Source of the DNA: CADEED01 sp039930985
Lineage (GTDB): Bacteria; Pseudomonadota; Gammaproteobacteria; Steroidobacterales; Steroidobacteraceae
Assembly: GCA_039930985.1 (NCBI GenBank)
Contig: JBDTSV010000024.1
Location: 1-12,264, forward strand
Length of the DNA stretch: 12,264 bases
Direction: 5' to 3'
Position 1 is the first letter of the stretch; each line of letters starts with the position of its first letter. Shown in pieces: positions 1 through 6,864 of this stretch. Under the pieces are notes generated by a model. It was not told the DNA's origin. It worked only from the letters and a program-made list of their open reading frames with translations, and made no database searches. Made by a program: the position numbers and the translations under genes.

Positions 1-2
1 TC

Positions 3-2141
3 GGCAACGGTGGCCTCGGCCGCCTGGCCGCCTGTTTCATCGACTCGCTGGCGACGCTCGAAGTGCCGGCGCTGGGTTACGGCATCCGCTACGAATTCGG
101 CATTTTCCAGCAGGAGATCGTCGATGGCTGGCAGGTGGAAAAGACCGACAAGTGGTTGCGCTACGGCAATCCATGGGAGATCGCGCGGCCGGAGTGGTGC
201 TGCGATGTGAAGTTCGGTGGCCACACCGAAGTCTGGTATGACGAGTTCGGGCGCAAGCGCACGCGCTGGGTGCCAGGCCACATTGTCAACGGCATTCCCT
301 ACGACACGCCGATTCTCGGCTATCACGTCAACACTGCGAACACGCTGCGCCTGTGGAAAGCCGAGGCGCCTGAATCGTTCGACTTCGGCACCTTCAATCG
401 CGGCGACTACTACGGCGCGGTCAATCAGAAGGTGGCCAGCGAAAATCTCACCAAGGTTCTTTATCCGAACGACGAACAGGCACGCGGCAAGGAGCTGCGG
501 CTCGAACAGCAATACTTCTTCGTCTCCTGCTCGCTGCAGGACATGCTGCGCATCTGCAAGGTTCAGAAGATCCCGCCGGAGCGCTTCCACGAGAAGTTCG
601 CCATCCAGATGAACGACACGCATCCGTCCATCGCCGTGGCGGAACTCATGCGGCTGTTGGTCGACGAGATGAACGTCGAGTGGGATCGCGCCTGGGCCAT
701 CACGCGCCAGACCTGCTCGTACACCAATCACACGCTGCTGCCCGAGGCGCTGGAGCGCTGGCCACTGCCGATGTTCGGCCGCTTGCTGCCGCGCATCCTC
801 GAAATCATTTACGAGATCAACGCGCGTCACCTCGACGAAGTGCGTATGGCCTTCTTCGGCGACGAGCAGCGGATTTCGCGGCTGTCGCTTATCGACGAAG
901 CCGGTGAGCGCTACGTGCGCATGGCGCATCTGGCGAGCGTGGGCAGTCATGCCATCAACGGAGTCGCGGCGCTGCATTCGGAGCTTCTGAAGAGCGATGT
1001 GCTCAACGATTTCGCGGCGCTGTGGCCCAACAAATTTTCCAACAAGACCAACGGCGTGACGCCGCGGCGCTGGATGGTGCTGTCCAATCCGCGTCTCGCC
1101 CATTGCATCACGCAGCGCATCGGCGAAGAGTGGATCCGCGACCTCTACCAGCTGCGCAGACTCGAACCATTGGTCGACGATCCGGATTTCCGCGCCGAGT
1201 GGCGCCAGATCAAGCACGCCAACAAGACGGCGCTGGCCGGCCTCATCGAGCAACGCACCGGCGTCATCGTCGATCCGTCGGCGATCTTCGACGTGCAGGT
1301 CAAGCGCATCCATGAGTACAAGCGCCAGCATCTCAACATCCTGCACGTGATCGGGCTCTATCACCGGCTGAAGACCGACCCGAAGTTCACCATGGAGCCG
1401 CGCGTATTCGTGTTCGGTGGCAAGGCGGCGCCGGGATATTTTCTGGCCAAGCTCATCATTCGCCTGATCACCGCCGCGGCCGAGATCATCAATCGCGACC
1501 CCGGCGTGCGCGATCTCATCAAGGTCGTCTACCTGCCGAACTTCAACGTGACCAACGGACAGAAGATCTATCCGGCCGCGGATTTATCCGAGCAGATATC
1601 CACCGCCGGCAAGGAAGCATCCGGCACCGGCAACATGAAGTTCCAGATGAATGGCGCGCTGACGATCGGCACCGTGGATGGCGCCAACATCGAGATCTGC
1701 GAGGAAGTGGGCGTCGAGAATTTCTTCCTGTTCGGACTCGAAGCGCACGAGGTCGCCGCGCGCCGTGCCGCGGGGTATCACCCCATGGAGTTCGTCGAAC
1801 AGAGCGAGGAGCTGCAGGCGATCATCCAGCTCGTTCGCGACGGTTTCTTCTCGCGTGGCAACAGCAGCCAGTTCCAGCCGCTCATCGATAACCTCGTGTA
1901 TCACGATCCGTATTTCGTGTTCGCCGACTACCAGTCGTATGCCGATTGTCAGGCCCTCGTCGACCAGACCTATCGCGACAAGGAGGGCTGGACCCGGATG
2001 TCCATTCTCAATTCCGCGCGCTCCGGCAAGTTCTCGTCCGACCGCACCATTCGCGAGTATTGCAACGAGATCTGGAAGGCAAAGCCCGTACCCGTGCAGC
2101 TCCTGTCGCAGGAAGAGGTAAAGGCAGGGTTGCTGCAGTAG
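3..2141 (+). CDS. glgP: Glycogen/starch/alpha-glucan phosphorylase, 5'-truncated by the window edge
   Basis: This cytosolic PLP-dependent enzyme (GT35 family) cleaves alpha-1,4-glucans with phosphate to give glucose-1-phosphate. The frame is open from base 3, beginning with GNGGLGRLAACF, a hallmark stretch lying about 110-120 residues into family members. About 712 codons are visible, so only the N-terminal part is missing. Family signatures in order are GYGIRYEFGIF, the QMNDTHPSIAVAELMR block, NKTNGVTPRRW, the VKRIHEYKRQ motif, and the PLP site EASGTGNMKF, whose lysine codon is at 1638-1640, followed by GTVDGANIEI. The protein ends VKAGLLQ with a TAG stop. An ATG at 63 is internal and is not the start. 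A strong terminator follows directly, so this is probably the last gene of a glycogen transcript. Identification is secure; the true start cannot be seen. Confidence 0.97.
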   Translation, partial: GNGGLGRLAACFIDSLATLEVPALGYGIRYEFGIFQQEIVDGWQVEKTDKWLRYGNPWEIARPEWCCDVKFGGHTEVWYDEFGRKRTRWVPGHIVNGIPYDTPILGYHVNTANTLRLWKAEAPESFDFGTFNRGDYYGAVNQKVASENLTKVLYPNDEQARGKELRLEQQYFFVSCSLQDMLRICKVQKIPPERFHEKFAIQMNDTHPSIAVAELMRLLVDEMNVEWDRAWAITRQTCSYTNHTLLPEALERWPLPMFGRLLPRILEIIYEINARHLDEVRMAFFGDEQRISRLSLIDEAGERYVRMAHLASVGSHAINGVAALHSELLKSDVLNDFAALWPNKFSNKTNGVTPRRWMVLSNPRLAHCITQRIGEEWIRDLYQLRRLEPLVDDPDFRAEWRQIKHANKTALAGLIEQRTGVIVDPSAIFDVQVKRIHEYKRQHLNILHVIGLYHRLKTDPKFTMEPRVFVFGGKAAPGYFLAKLIIRLITAAAEIINRDPGVRDLIKVVYLPNFNVTNGQKIYPAADLSEQISTAGKEASGTGNMKFQMNGALTIGTVDGANIEICEEVGVENFFLFGLEAHEVAARRAAGYHPMEFVEQSEELQAIIQLVRDGFFSRGNSSQFQPLIDNLVYHDPYFVFADYQSYADCQALVDQTYRDKEGWTRMSILNSARSGKFSSDRTIREYCNEIWKAKPVPVQLLSQEEVKAGLLQ

Positions 2142-2161
2142 TGTTCTTGCACCACGGGCGC

Positions 2162-2186
2162 CGCCGCTTCGGCGGCGTTTTCCTTT
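2162..2186 (+). terminator. Rho-independent terminator of glgP
   Basis: A 6-bp GC stem, CGCCGC pairing with GCGGCG (2162-2167 with 2172-2177), closes an extra-stable TTCG tetraloop. It is followed by TTTTCCTTT. It sits 20 bp after the glgP stop codon, on the same strand. Confidence 0.88.
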
Positions 2187-2192
2187 GTGGCC

Positions 2193-2204
2193 GTCAGGCC
2201 TGAC
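2193..2204. repeat. 12-bp perfect palindrome
   Basis: GTCAGGCCTGAC is a perfect palindrome lying just after the glgP terminator T-tract and just before the second copy of the glgP tail repeat. The overlapping GGCC-GTCA-GGCC (2189-2200) could form a small hairpin. It could be a protein-binding site or an end of the inserted 65-bp segment; no specific role is recognised. Confidence 0.4.
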
Positions 2205-2279
2205 AAAGTAAAGGCAGGGTTGCTGCAATAGTCGAATCCACTCCCGGTGGTGGGGCATGGCAAGATAGCCGCGTTCACC

Positions 2280-2285
2280 AGGGGG
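2280..2285 (+). promoter_or_regulatory. Ribosome binding site deciding the ATG at 2292
   Basis: The purine run AGGGGG lies 6 bases before the ATG at 2292. An upstream in-frame GTG at 2247 has no comparable Shine-Dalgarno sequence, so the ATG is preferred as the start of the hydroxyacid dehydrogenase gene. Confidence 0.6.
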
Positions 2286-2291
2286 CTAGTC

Positions 2292-3461
2292 ATGCAAGCA
2301 ATCGCCAGCAGCGCGGCTTTGTTAGCCGCGAGTTTGTTCGCCGTCGGCGCCGTGGCCAGGGACGAGGCGCCCGCCGCCGATCCGCAGGCCATCGAGGTGA
2401 TTCACGAACTCGGCCTCGTCGAGTCCGCGACTGCGATGCGCGACATGCCGGGATGGAAACCACCGAAGAAATTCGTGCTTACGCTCATGGGGCCCATGGA
2501 AGCTCTCGAGGCGGCTGCACCCGGCGTGAAATTCGTCGTCGTGAACAATGCCGCCGAGATGGCGGCACAGGCGGCCGACGCCGACGGGCTGTTCAGCGGC
2601 GACAATGTCCTCTGCGATGACCGCGTGCTGGCGGCGGCGAAGAACGCGCGTTGGTTCGCGTCATATTCGGCGGGCGTCGAGGGCTGCCTCGGCAAATCGT
2701 TCTTCGACAAGCCCGGCGTCATCTTCACGAACGGGCGTGCACTGTCCGGGCCCGTGATGGCCGAACACACCATCGCTGTTACCTATGCATTGGCACGCAA
2801 CCTCGACGTATTCATTCCACGTCAGGCGAAGGGCGGGCAGATAAGGAACGATCCGAAAGACGTGCAGTGGCAGTCAATGGGCGGCGGCACTTACGGCGTC
2901 AAGATTCAATCGATGACCGGCAAGACCATGCTCATCGCTGGGCTCGGTGGCATCGGGCTCGAAGTGGCCAAGCGCGCGCATGGGCTTGGCATGAAGGTGA
3001 TCGCCACGCGCGCGAGCTCGCACGAAGGTCCGGACTACGTAGAGTACGTTGGGCTGTCCGATGAACTGCCCACGCTCATATCCCGCGCGGACGTGGTTGT
3101 TTCGGCATTGCCGTTGATTCCCGCCACCACGAAACTCTTCGACGCGAAGATGTTCGCGCGCATGAAGAAGACCGCGTTCTTCATCAACGTCGGCCGCGGC
3201 GGCAGCGTCGTGACCGACGACCTGGTGAAGGCGCTGCAGGACGGCGTCATCGCCGGCGCTTCGGTGGACGTGACCGAGCCCGAGCCGCTGCCACCCGATC
3301 ACCCGCTGTGGAAGGCGCCGCACGTCATCATCACCCCGCATGTGTCTGGGCAATCAGAGCTCGGAGTCCGGTCGCGCGAGATCGTGCTGCGCGAGCAGGT
3401 GCGTCGCTACGCCGCTGGCGACAAGCTGCTGTCGGTCGTCGACTTGAAGAAGGGCTACTAG
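2292..3461 (+). CDS. D-2-hydroxyacid dehydrogenase (NAD(P)-dependent) with N-terminal signal peptide
   Basis: Members of this family reversibly reduce 2-keto acids such as glyoxylate or hydroxypyruvate to D-2-hydroxy acids. From the ATG at 2292 the protein has 389 residues. Residues 1-22 form a hydrophobic segment ending AVA, like a Sec cleavage site, which is unusual because the family is normally cytosolic. The Rossmann motif GLGGIG is at 217-222. The second strand ends in IATR rather than an acidic residue, suggesting NADP(H) preference (inference). The catalytic triad appears intact: Arg302 in NVGRGG, Glu331 in TEPEPLP and His350 in ITPH. A GTG at 2247 would add 15 residues with Lys and Arg, giving a more typical positively charged n-region, but it lacks a ribosome binding site. 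The gene converges on the M20 peptidase gene with 3 bp between stop codons. The exact substrate is unknown. Confidence 0.88.
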   Translation: MQAIASSAALLAASLFAVGAVARDEAPAADPQAIEVIHELGLVESATAMRDMPGWKPPKKFVLTLMGPMEALEAAAPGVKFVVVNNAAEMAAQAADADGLFSGDNVLCDDRVLAAAKNARWFASYSAGVEGCLGKSFFDKPGVIFTNGRALSGPVMAEHTIAVTYALARNLDVFIPRQAKGGQIRNDPKDVQWQSMGGGTYGVKIQSMTGKTMLIAGLGGIGLEVAKRAHGLGMKVIATRASSHEGPDYVEYVGLSDELPTLISRADVVVSALPLIPATTKLFDAKMFARMKKTAFFINVGRGGSVVTDDLVKALQDGVIAGASVDVTEPEPLPPDHPLWKAPHVIITPHVSGQSELGVRSREIVLREQVRRYAAGDKLLSVVDLKKGY

Positions 3462-3464
3462 GCT

Positions 3465-4913
3465 CTATCTACCGGAGGCGTAGGCCTTGGCCAGCCGGTA
3501 GAGGAACTCGCGGCCTTCGATGAGCGTCTGCACGCGGATGCGCTCGTTGAGTCCGTGGGCGTTGTTGGTCGCGCCGTCACTGAGCATTCCCGACACGCCG
3601 TAGGTCGGAATGCCGGCCGGCGTGAGGAAGCGGCCGTCGGTGGCGCCTGAAGACATCACGGGAATTACAGCGACGCCCGGGTACATCTCGCGCGTGAGCG
3701 CTTCGATGGGTGCCAGCACTTCTTTTGAGAGCGCAGGCGGTGCACCCGGAGTTTCCGGAGCGTCCGCAAACTCGATCTTGACGGAAGGATCCGCCACCGC
3801 GGCCGCCAGGGCCGCGAGAATTTCCTTTTGATCGTGACCAGGGAAAATGCGGCAGTTCACGTTCGCCGTGACGTTCTGCGGCAGCGCATTCGGTGCGTGC
3901 CCGCCACTGATCTGCGTAGCCACGCAGGTAGTGTGCAGCGTGCCGTTGTACGAGGGATCACCGACCAGGCGCGCGACTGCCGCTGCGTCACCGGTCTTGC
4001 CAGCGGCGATCATGTCGGCGCCCCTGGGCCCGCCTTCAATCGCGCCGGAACGCTGGAAGTAGACACGCGTGGTGTCGCTGAACTCGATCGGGAAGCTGAA
4101 CCCATCGATCTTGTCGAGCGCGCGCGCCATGCGGTAGATGGGATTCGCGGGAGTGGGGCGCGAGGAGTGCCCGCCCTGATCGGTCGCCGTGAGCTTGAAG
4201 TCCTGGTAAAGCTTTTCTCCGACCTGCACGGCCACGAAGCGATAGACGCCGGTCTTCTGATCGTAACGTCCGCCGCCGCCTTCATTGAGCGCGAAGGCCG
4301 CGTCGATGAGCTCGCGGCGGTTCTCGACCAGGTATTTCACGCCGTTGAAGTTGTTAGGCGTCTCCTCGCCGCAGGTGAGCGCGAGCTTGATGCCGCGCTT
4401 GGGCCGATATCCTTCCTTCTTGTAACGCACCATGGCGTCGGTGAAGACCGCGGCCATGGCCTTGTCGTCGGAGGCGCCGCGCGCGTAGAAAAATCCGTCG
4501 TCTTCGACCAGCTTGAACGGATCGCGCGTCCAGTCTTCGCGTCGGGCTTCCACCACGTCGATGTGCGCGAGCAGCAGCACGGGCTTGAGCTTCAGCTCGC
4601 TGCCGGGCAGGAGCGCGATGAGATTGCCGCCCTTGGGCTGGCCGGGTGGCGTCACGACAGTCAGCTGCGATTCCGGGTATCCAGCGGCACTCAGGTGCAC
4701 CTTCATCGCCGTGACCGCCTCGGTGCACGAACCGACCGACAGCGTGGTGTTGATCTCGATGAGTTCGCGGTACAGGGCGCGGAATTCCGCTTCGCCGGCG
4801 CGAGCCGGTTTGGAAGCGGCGGTCGGCTGGCTCGCGGTGATGTCGGCGGCAAAGGCGCCCGACCCGACAAGCGCCGCACTCATCGACAGAACCTTCACGA
4901 GTCGCATGAACAT
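3465..4913 (-). CDS. Exported M20-family metallopeptidase (carboxypeptidase/deacylase-like)
   Basis: M20 enzymes are di-zinc hydrolases that remove C-terminal amino acids or deacylate amino acids and small peptides. With the ATG at 4913 the protein has 482 residues. A signal peptide covers about residues 1-23 (MFMRLVKV, hydrophobic core, AFAA). All expected metal and catalytic residues are visible: His117 and Asp119 in LLAHIDVV, Asp150 in GASDDKAM, the Glu183-Glu184 pair in CGEETP, Glu211 in ALNEGGGG, and His453 in NNAHGLNE. The middle contains the lid/dimerisation domain (GGHSSRPTPANP). GAGG lies 7 bases before this ATG, on the minus strand. A TTG 36 bases upstream would extend the protein through SRRGFF, a Tat-like motif, but has no good ribosome binding site. 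It follows the enolase-superfamily gene by 79 bp on the same strand, so co-transcription is likely. The substrate is not determinable. Confidence 0.9.
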   Translation of the reverse strand: MFMRLVKVLSMSAALVGSGAFAADITASQPTAASKPARAGEAEFRALYRELIEINTTLSVGSCTEAVTAMKVHLSAAGYPESQLTVVTPPGQPKGGNLIALLPGSELKLKPVLLLAHIDVVEARREDWTRDPFKLVEDDGFFYARGASDDKAMAAVFTDAMVRYKKEGYRPKRGIKLALTCGEETPNNFNGVKYLVENRRELIDAAFALNEGGGGRYDQKTGVYRFVAVQVGEKLYQDFKLTATDQGGHSSRPTPANPIYRMARALDKIDGFSFPIEFSDTTRVYFQRSGAIEGGPRGADMIAAGKTGDAAAVARLVGDPSYNGTLHTTCVATQISGGHAPNALPQNVTANVNCRIFPGHDQKEILAALAAAVADPSVKIEFADAPETPGAPPALSKEVLAPIEALTREMYPGVAVIPVMSSGATDGRFLTPAGIPTYGVSGMLSDGATNNAHGLNERIRVQTLIEGREFLYRLAKAYASGR

Positions 4914-4924
4914 GAAAAAACCTC
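4914..4924 (-). promoter_or_regulatory. Ribosome binding site of the M20 peptidase gene
   Basis: Read on the minus strand, GAGG (4924-4921) precedes the ATG at 4913 with a 7-base T-rich spacer. This favours the ATG at 4913 over the in-frame TTG at 4949. Confidence 0.6.
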
Positions 4925-4961
4925 GCCGCGAAGTGGTAATCGCCGACAATTTACTGCTGTT

Positions 4962-4981
4962 CGAGAAGTTTTTCCTTCTCG
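4962..4981 (-). other. Intercistronic hairpin between the enolase-superfamily and M20 genes
   Basis: On the minus strand, CGAGAAG and CTTCTCG form a perfect 7-bp stem around a GAAAAA loop, 11 bp after the upstream stop codon and 48 bp before the M20 ATG. No T-tract follows, so it is not a canonical terminator. It could stabilise or process the shared message; that role is inferred. Confidence 0.5.
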
Positions 4982-4992
4982 CGACGATTGAC

Positions 4993-6291
4993 TCACGCGT
5001 TGGTCAGGATTTCCTGCTTCTCGACCTTGGCCGGGTCCAGCTCGATTCCGAAGCCCGGCTTTTCCGACAGCTGGACCAGGCCATTGCCCGTGACCGGCGG
5101 GTCCTTGATGAAGTGCAGTTTCTCCGGCACGTAGTTGATGAGGTATTCACCGAAAGGGCACACCGTCGGTGACTGGCTGGCGACGACATGCAGCGCCGCG
5201 TGGATGTTGTGACAGTGCGGCAGCAGCTTGACGCCGTGCACCGAGGCCAGATGCGCCACTTTCACGGTTTCGGAAAGACCACCGCACCATTCCGGATCCG
5301 CCTGGATGAACTGCACGGCATCGGCCTTGAAGAATTGCTCGGCCTCCCAGCGGCCGTACAGGTGTTCGCCGGTCGCAATCGGAATCGAAGTCGATCTGGA
5401 AAGACGAATGAAACTTTCGAGGTCCGACATCGGCACGGCTTCTTCGACGAAGTAGGGGCGGTACTGTTCGACCTTGTGGCACCACTCGAGCGCGTATTGC
5501 AGGTCCCACCCCTGGTATGCGTCGAACATGATCTGCACGTCGTCACCGAGCGCTTCGCGCAGCGACCTCACCAGTTGAACGTTGAGATCCATGCCGCGCG
5601 CGCCATCCCCAGGGCCATAACCCAGAAACCATTTCTGGCGGATGAAGCCGTCTTTCTTCAGCTGCTGCGCGCGTTTGGCCGCGAGCGGCGGATCGATGGC
5701 GAAGCCCAGGCAGCTGCCGTACACCGGCACCGGCAACTGTGTCGGTCCGCCTAACAAGCGGAACACCGGCACGCCGAACTGCCGACCGCGCAGATCCCAC
5801 AACGCATTGTCGATGGTACTGATGGCCATCATGAAGTGGCTGGCACGCGAGTGTCGGTTCGACCGGTACATCTGGTCCCAGATGCGCTCGATCGCCAGCG
5901 CATGCTGCCCGATCACCAGCGGTCGCAGCGTGCCTAACAACACGGGCAGCACTTCCTTCTCGAAGGCGCCGTAGATGCCTTCCTGGCCGCCCTTGGTGCG
6001 AATGCGCACGTAGTAGTGCGTGAGCGGTCGCTGTTCGGGCTGGGTGCCCGCAGGCGGATCCCTGAACGGCTTCGGTCGCCGCTCTTCGTACACATGCAGC
6101 GGATTGACCTGGTATTGCCGGTTGAGCCCCGGTACCAGCGCGTGCGTGCCGGACAGCTTCAGGACCTCGACGTCGCTGATGATGAGGTCATCGAGAGAGG
6201 CCGCCGCCGCGAAGGCGTCGCGAGTGAAGGCGGGCAGGAAGGCGAACGCGGAAGCGCCGCCCATGGCTTGGAGGAAGTCTCTGCGTTTCAT
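4993..6291 (-). CDS. Tat-exported enolase-superfamily (mandelate racemase/muconate lactonizing type) protein, sugar-acid dehydratase-like
   Basis: This superfamily abstracts a proton alpha to a carboxylate using Mg2+; many members dehydrate sugar acids. The 432-residue protein begins MKRRDFLQ followed by a hydrophobic stretch to about residue 30 (AFAAAA), a convincing twin-arginine signal. The N-terminal capping domain occupies about 35-160 and the barrel follows. The likely base Lys220 lies in the second barrel strand (RQKW). The three Mg2+ ligands are Asp257 (MFDAYQGW), Glu283 (YFVEEAVP) and Glu309 (ATGEHLYGRW). A His-rich segment at 359-368 (PHCHNIHAALH) can supply the second catalytic residue. 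The stretch around DPEWCGGLSE resembles L-rhamnonate dehydratase and relatives, but assignment to one sugar acid is not justified. It precedes the M20 gene, and a terminator hairpin sits just upstream of its start codon. The Shine-Dalgarno sequence (GGGCGGG) is weak. Confidence 0.88.
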   Translation of the reverse strand: MKRRDFLQAMGGASAFAFLPAFTRDAFAAAASLDDLIISDVEVLKLSGTHALVPGLNRQYQVNPLHVYEERRPKPFRDPPAGTQPEQRPLTHYYVRIRTKGGQEGIYGAFEKEVLPVLLGTLRPLVIGQHALAIERIWDQMYRSNRHSRASHFMMAISTIDNALWDLRGRQFGVPVFRLLGGPTQLPVPVYGSCLGFAIDPPLAAKRAQQLKKDGFIRQKWFLGYGPGDGARGMDLNVQLVRSLREALGDDVQIMFDAYQGWDLQYALEWCHKVEQYRPYFVEEAVPMSDLESFIRLSRSTSIPIATGEHLYGRWEAEQFFKADAVQFIQADPEWCGGLSETVKVAHLASVHGVKLLPHCHNIHAALHVVASQSPTVCPFGEYLINYVPEKLHFIKDPPVTGNGLVQLSEKPGFGIELDPAKVEKQEILTNA

Positions 6292-6306
6292 GGCCCGCCC
6301 ATCCGC

Positions 6307-6328
6307 AAAAGGTGCGAAAGCTTCGCAC
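6307..6328 (-). terminator. Probable Rho-independent terminator after the GNAT gene
   Basis: On the minus strand, GTGCGAA and TTCGCAC form a 7-bp stem around a 3-base GCT loop, followed by CTTTT. It starts 14 bp after the GNAT stop codon. It ends only 15 bases before the ATG of the next gene, so it could also act as an attenuator for that gene. Confidence 0.65.
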
Positions 6329-6342
6329 GCCCGCGAGCGGCG

Positions 6343-6864
6343 TCAAACCAGCCTTTTGTAGTAGACGACGGTGGCGCAGCGCGCGCCATCGGGCATCAAC
6401 GCGAACTCGGGAATTGTGCCGACGCGCCGCCAGCCGCCACGTTCATAGAGCCTTTCGGCGGCGTCACTGGCGGTATCGAGCACCAGCACGTTCCTGCCGG
6501 AAGCAAGCGCGGCGTCTTCCGCGGCTTGCAGCACCGCGGCCCCAACGCCGAGCCGGCGCGCGCACGGACGCACCAGCATCTTGGCGATGTCGGCACGATG
6601 GGGCTGGTTCTCCGCGACAGCCCAAATAGCCTGGGCGGTGCCGAGAATACGACCCTCGGAGTCTTCTGCGACGATGAGCGCACGTTCGCCGCGCGCGACG
6701 CTCTCGGCAACTCCGCGCCAGAAGAGCGCGGCCTTCGCCAGGGTCATGGGATGCATGAAACTCACCGACGCGCCGCCTTCGACGCATTCGATGAGCACCT
6801 CGCACAGTCCGCCGAATTCGCGCGAAGTCACCACGTCGAGTCGTCGGGCAGTGAAAGCGCTCAT
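6343..6864 (-). CDS. GNAT-family N-acetyltransferase
   Basis: GNAT enzymes transfer an acetyl group from acetyl-CoA to an amine on a small molecule, antibiotic or protein. With the ATG at 6864 the protein has 173 residues, a normal single-domain length. The acetyl-CoA pyrophosphate-binding motif A covers about 91-118 (AKMLVRP then RRLGVGAAVLQAAE), matching Q/R-x-x-G-x-G/A. Motif B is near 137-149 (AERLYERGGWRRVG), and the chain ends on the usual final strand with YYKRLV. The start codon overlaps the regulator's stop as ATGA, so translation is probably coupled and the two proteins likely share a response. A GTG two codons upstream is the only alternative start. The N-terminal LDVVTSREFGGLCEVL region resembles amine-acetylating GNATs, but the acceptor substrate cannot be named. 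Confidence 0.9.
   Translation of the reverse strand: MSAFTARRLDVVTSREFGGLCEVLIECVEGGASVSFMHPMTLAKAALFWRGVAESVARGERALIVAEDSEGRILGTAQAIWAVAENQPHRADIAKMLVRPCARRLGVGAAVLQAAEDAALASGRNVLVLDTASDAAERLYERGGWRRVGTIPEFALMPDGARCATVVYYKRLV

Larger units (their letters stand above)
2118..2232. repeat. 25-bp direct repeat pair at the 3' end of glgP (2118-2142 and 2208-2232)
   Basis: Bases 2118-2142, the last seven sense codons and stop of glgP plus one base, recur at 2208-2232 with one mismatch (2138 G versus 2228 A). The copies are exactly 90 bp apart. The 65 bp between them hold the terminator hairpin and a 12-bp palindrome. Sequence after the second copy does not match sequence after the first, so this is not a full tandem duplication. 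It looks like a target-site or att-like duplication around a small insert, or a slippage product; its origin is inferred. Confidence 0.9.

Noticed and set aside
1584..2258. 224-codon minus-strand open frame opposite the glgP end
   Set aside because: It covers the glgP PLP site in antisense and crosses the terminator; no domain is seen.
3828..4991. 387-codon plus-strand open frame antisense to the M20 peptidase gene
   Set aside because: Its protein has no recognisable domain and lies opposite a gene with a full set of catalytic motifs. Long antisense frames are expected in high-GC DNA.
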